Shown one piece after another: positions 5,263 to 8,195 of a DNA stretch of 8,195 nucleotides. The DNA comes from JBFHKO01 sp041595355 (GTDB lineage Bacteria; Pseudomonadota; Gammaproteobacteria; Enterobacterales; Aeromonadaceae). The translations under genes and the position numbers were made by a program. Below the pieces are notes generated by a model. The model made no database searches. It had not been told where the DNA came from and saw only the letters and a program-made list of their open reading frames with translations. How positions within the stretch are numbered: the stretch's first letter is position 1; each line of letters begins with the position of its first letter. Location of the stretch: positions 1-8,195 of the forward strand of contig JBFHKO010000113.1 of NCBI GenBank assembly GCA_041595355.1, read 5' to 3'.

Positions 5263-6375
5263 TCACTCGCTCAGCGGCCCCAGCAGCTGTGCCCGCCAGC
5301 CGGTAAGCACACGCGGCAAGGTGGCGGTGGCCTTTTGTGCGTCATCCAGATACCAGAGCCAGCTCAGGTATTGATGCAGCAATTTGCGTGAGGCCAGCAG
5401 TTCCGGCGGCAACCCCTCCGCCTCGGCCACCAGGGCCACCCGCGCGCGCAGGCGCTTGAGCTCGCCCTTGTAGTGGGGATGATCCACCAGGCGGCGTATG
5501 GGTTGCGGCCAGCTGGCGGCCGGGCTTTGCAGTGCCTCCTCCACCAGACGCAGCAGTGTTTGGCCATGGGTGCGGATCTCGCTCGGCAACAGCCCCAGCT
5601 GCTGCAGATCGGCCAGGTTGCGCGGCAAACGCTGGGCCACCTGAAACAGGTGCAACTCCTTGACCACGAAATTGAGGGCCAGATCGCGGCGCCGTGCCTC
5701 GCGCTCGCGCCAGGCCGCCAGGTGGCGCAGCACGGCCAGCTCCATGGCCCCCAGTTGCCAGGCATTGCCGACGTCCAGATAGGCCCGCTCGGGATCCGAC
5801 AGCCGGCTCTTGCGCTGCACCAGCCACTGGCACTCCTCGGTAAACCAGGCCTGACGGCCCAGCTCGTCCAGCTGTTGCTGCAACTGGGCATACATGGGCA
5901 ACAGGTAGAAGACATCTGCCGCCGCGTACTCCTGTTGCTTGGTGGTCAGCGGCCGGGCCAGCCAGTCGGTGCGCGCCTGATCCTTGTCCAGGCTGACATT
6001 CAGCAGGGCCTGGGTCATGGCATTGAAGCCCACCGACATGCCATGCCCGCAGAGGGCCGCGGCCAGCTGGGTATCCTGCACCTGGGCAGGCATCTGGCCG
6101 GCTTCATGCAAAATAAGCTCCAGATCCTCGCTGCCGGCATGCAGCACCGTGATCTGTTCCGGCTGCTGCAGTCGCTGCCACAGCGGCGTCAGATCACCCG
6201 CCGTCAGCGGATCAATCAACGCCAGCTGCTGGCCATCATAGAGCTGCATCAATCCCAGCCTGGGGTAGTAGGTACGGGTGCGGACAAATTCGGTATCGAT
6301 GGCGAGCGGCCCGGGAGCCAGCTGCTCGCACAGCGATTGCAGCTCCTCCTGGTGGTGAATCATCTGATAATGCAT
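5263..6375 (-). CDS. rnd: Ribonuclease D
   Basis: A 370-residue 3'-5' exoribonuclease that matures tRNA and other small RNA 3' ends (E. coli Rnd is about 375). The DEDDy catalytic set is complete: D27 and E29 in AIDTEFVRTRTYYPRLGL, D84 in LHAGSEDLE, and Y150 and D154 in EYAAADVFYLL. An HRDC nucleic-acid binding domain follows at about 205-290 (AWQLGAMELAVLRHLAAWRE...LNFVVKELHLF). The C-terminal region continues to HQYLSWLWYLDD and the end at GPLSE. The start MHYQMI matches MNYQMI of E. coli as I recall it; only a weak GGA precedes it. The gene lies 41 bases after the fadD stop on the same strand, so it is probably cotranscribed. A short GC stem is possible in that gap. Confidence 0.97.
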   Translation of the reverse strand: MHYQMIHHQEELQSLCEQLAPGPLAIDTEFVRTRTYYPRLGLMQLYDGQQLALIDPLTAGDLTPLWQRLQQPEQITVLHAGSEDLELILHEAGQMPAQVQDTQLAAALCGHGMSVGFNAMTQALLNVSLDKDQARTDWLARPLTTKQQEYAAADVFYLLPMYAQLQQQLDELGRQAWFTEECQWLVQRKSRLSDPERAYLDVGNAWQLGAMELAVLRHLAAWREREARRRDLALNFVVKELHLFQVAQRLPRNLADLQQLGLLPSEIRTHGQTLLRLVEEALQSPAASWPQPIRRLVDHPHYKGELKRLRARVALVAEAEGLPPELLASRKLLHQYLSWLWYLDDAQKATATLPRVLTGWRAQLLGPLSE

Positions 6376-6416
6376 CGTGGATCCAGAGCAGAACCCGGGT
6401 CGCGGCCCGAGAGGGG

Positions 6417-8099
6417 TTAGGTGTCGGCGGTGCCGATGTCTTCATCGCGCAGCACACGCCGCAATATCTTGCCCACGTTCGATTTGGGCAGTTCGGTGCG
6501 GAATTCTATCATTTTCGGCACCTTGTAGGCAGTAAGATGTTTGCGGCAGTGGGCCCGCAGCGTGTCGGCATCCAGAGAGCGGTCCCGTCTCACCACCACT
6601 ATCTTGACCAGCTCACCGCCGCCCGCGTCGGGAAGACCGATGGCGGCGACTTCCTTCACCTGGGGATGCATGGCCACCACCTCCTCTATCTCGTTGGGAT
6701 AGACGTTGAAGCCCGACACCAGGATCATGTCTTTCTTGCGATCGACGATGCGCAGGTAGCCCTGCTCCATCCATACCGCCACGTCACCGGTCTTCAGCCA
6801 ACCCTCATGCAATACCTCGGCGGTGCCTTCGGGGCGTTGCCAGTAACCGCTCATCACCTGAGGCCCCCGCACCTCGAGCTCACCCGGCATGTCCAGGCCG
6901 GTGAGCTCCTGCCCCGACTCATCCATGATGCGGACATCGGTGGAGCAGACAGGCAGCCCTATGCTGCCGCTGTGGCCCTGCTCGTCAAAGGGACAGACGC
7001 TCACCAGAGGCGAGGTTTCCGTCAGGCCATAGCCCTCCAGCAGGTGGGTGCCGGTCTGCTGCAACCAGCGCTCGGCCACCGCACGCTGTATCGGCATGCC
7101 ACCACCGATGACCAGCCGCAACTCGGGAAAACGGGCCTCGGCAAAATCGGCATGGTTAAGCAGGGCATTGAACAGCGTATTGACTCCGGTGATGCAGGTG
7201 ATGGGGTGTTGGGTCACTTCCCTAATGAGACCCGGTATATCCCGCGGATTGGTGATCAGCAGGTTGCGCGCACCCAATTGCAGGAACAGCAGGCAATTCA
7301 CCGTCAGGGCAAAGATGTGGTAGAGCGGCAAGGCCGTGACCACCCACTCCGCCCCCGGCCGCAACACAGGGCCATATACGCCCAGGCACTGGGCCACATT
7401 GGCCAGCAGATTGCGGTGGCTGAGCATGGCCCCCTTGGCCACCCCCGTGGTGCCGCCGGTGTACTGCAGAAAAGCCAGATCCTCGCGGTCAATGGGCGGG
7501 CGGCGCAGCGTCATGCCGCGTCCCTGCTCCAGCGCCTGGCGTAGGGAGCAGGCGCCAGGCAGCCGGTATTTGGGGATCAGGCGCTTGACATAGCGCACCA
7601 CAAAATTGACCAGCGCCCCCCTGGCCAGCCCCAGGCGATCGCCCATGTGGGTCAGCACGACATGGCGGATCGCGGTGCGCTCGACCACCTGCTCCAGGGT
7701 ATGGGCAAAGTTGGAGGCAACCACTATGGCCGTGGCGCCGGAATCGCACAGCTGATGCTCCAGCTCGCGTGGCGTATAGAGGGGGTTGACGTTCACCACC
7801 ACCAGACCGGCACGCAGGGCACCAAACATGGCGATGGGATACTGCAGCAGATTGGGCATCATCAGCGCCAGCCGCTCGCCGGACTGCAACCCCAGTTGCT
7901 GCTGCAAAAAGGCGGCAAAGGCCAGGGAATCGGCATCCAGCTCGCCGTAGGTCAGCGGCTTGCCCATGTTGATGAAGGCCGTCTGCTCCCGGTAGCGGGC
8001 TACTGCCTCCTCGAACATCTCCACCAGGGAGCCAAAACGATCGGGATCAATCTCGGCCGGCACGCCCGGGGGATACCGTTGCAGCCAGATTTTTTCCAT
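6417..8099 (-). CDS. fadD: Long-chain fatty acid-CoA ligase FadD
   Basis: A 560-residue inner-membrane-associated enzyme (E. coli FadD has 561). It converts fatty acid, ATP and CoA into acyl-CoA, coupling uptake to beta-oxidation. The N-terminus MEKIWLQRYPPGVPAEIDPDR and the block MMPNLLQYP...VVNVNPLYTPRELEHQL match E. coli closely. The adenylate-forming signatures are present: YTGGTTGVAKGA (213-224), YGLTETSP with E361, TGD with D439, and the fatty-acyl segment ending DRKKDMILVSGFNVYPNEIE (453-472, R454). The C-terminal catalytic lysine is K544 in NVGKILRR. GGAG lies 6 bases before the ATG. It is the first gene of a probable fadD-rnd unit. Fatty acid control by FadR would be expected, but I cannot identify a FadR site. 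Confidence 0.97.
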   Translation of the reverse strand: MEKIWLQRYPPGVPAEIDPDRFGSLVEMFEEAVARYREQTAFINMGKPLTYGELDADSLAFAAFLQQQLGLQSGERLALMMPNLLQYPIAMFGALRAGLVVVNVNPLYTPRELEHQLCDSGATAIVVASNFAHTLEQVVERTAIRHVVLTHMGDRLGLARGALVNFVVRYVKRLIPKYRLPGACSLRQALEQGRGMTLRRPPIDREDLAFLQYTGGTTGVAKGAMLSHRNLLANVAQCLGVYGPVLRPGAEWVVTALPLYHIFALTVNCLLFLQLGARNLLITNPRDIPGLIREVTQHPITCITGVNTLFNALLNHADFAEARFPELRLVIGGGMPIQRAVAERWLQQTGTHLLEGYGLTETSPLVSVCPFDEQGHSGSIGLPVCSTDVRIMDESGQELTGLDMPGELEVRGPQVMSGYWQRPEGTAEVLHEGWLKTGDVAVWMEQGYLRIVDRKKDMILVSGFNVYPNEIEEVVAMHPQVKEVAAIGLPDAGGGELVKIVVVRRDRSLDADTLRAHCRKHLTAYKVPKMIEFRTELPKSNVGKILRRVLRDEDIGTADT

Positions 8100-8195
8100 G
8101 CGTCACTCCTGCGTTATCAGGCCGTCTGCAAAGAGGGGCCCGGTTTCCTATCCCCTATTAAATGTTAGCTGAATGTTAACGGCATGCCCTGTTTC
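8100..8195 (-). promoter_or_regulatory. Upstream region of fadD
   Basis: The last 96 bases hold the fadD ribosome site (AGGAG, minus strand) and probably its promoter. The part at 8150-8180 is AT-rich and includes TTAACA and TTTAAT on the minus strand, but their spacing (11 bases) is wrong for a standard sigma-70 promoter, so I do not assign boxes. A phased direct repeat lies here and is listed separately. Confidence 0.35.
8161..8178. repeat. Phased direct repeat AATGTTA x2 upstream of fadD
   Basis: AATGTTA occurs at 8161-8167 and at 8172-8178. The period of 11 bases is about one helical turn, so both copies face the same side of the DNA. It lies 62-79 bases before the fadD start and could be a regulator site, or chance in an AT-rich patch. 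Confidence 0.35.

Noticed and set aside
5473..6420. Plus-strand open frame of 315 residues
   Set aside because: It is antisense to rnd, which has a complete DEDDy active site. The product is rich in Q, L and H, as expected for a shadow.
6537..7544. Plus-strand open frame of 335 residues
   Set aside because: It is antisense to fadD, which is full length with all signatures; no recognisable domain is encoded.

Overview
The window looks like chromosomal DNA of a gammaproteobacterium, most probably of the Aeromonadales (Aeromonas, Oceanimonas or Zobellella type). This rests on protein similarity to the Escherichia coli versions of MinC, MinD, MinE, RNase D, FadD, YcgN and YcgL recalled from memory, and on a gene order (divergent ycgL and minC, rnd and fadD beside minE) that differs in part from E. 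coli. The genus is an inference. Coding density is high, GC content is high, and I see no insertion sequence, phage gene, tRNA, rRNA or CRISPR array.

Layout from left to right. Bases 1-350 (minus) hold the start of urtA, the periplasmic urea-binding protein of an ABC transporter, cut by the window edge. Upstream of it on the same strand is a GntR-family (FCD type) regulator, 398-1144. A non-coding gap of about 350 bases follows. It carries a perfect 30-bp AT-rich palindrome (1194-1223) and a direct repeat (1159-1183), both good operator candidates for the regulator. Next come three minus-strand genes joined by 4-base stop/start overlaps, reading ycgL, a lipoprotein lytic murein transglycosylase, then ycgN (3256 down to 1495). 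A divergent promoter region (3257-3360) separates ycgL from the plus-strand minC-minD-minE operon (3361-5209). A strong hairpin flanked by A and T tracts (5218-5247) ends minE and, on the other strand, the convergent rnd. The right end is a probable minus-strand fadD-rnd operon (8099 down to 5263).

How the genes work together. MinC, MinD and MinE place the division septum at mid-cell. The transglycosylase cuts peptidoglycan from the outer membrane side and sits in the neighbouring divergent operon with two small conserved proteins of poorly known function. FadD activates fatty acids to acyl-CoA, and RNase D trims RNA 3' ends. The GntR/urtA pair suggests regulated urea uptake. Most of the window is ordinary conserved housekeeping sequence. 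The least explained part is the regulatory DNA in front of the GntR gene. I found no convincing evidence of a new multi-gene system.
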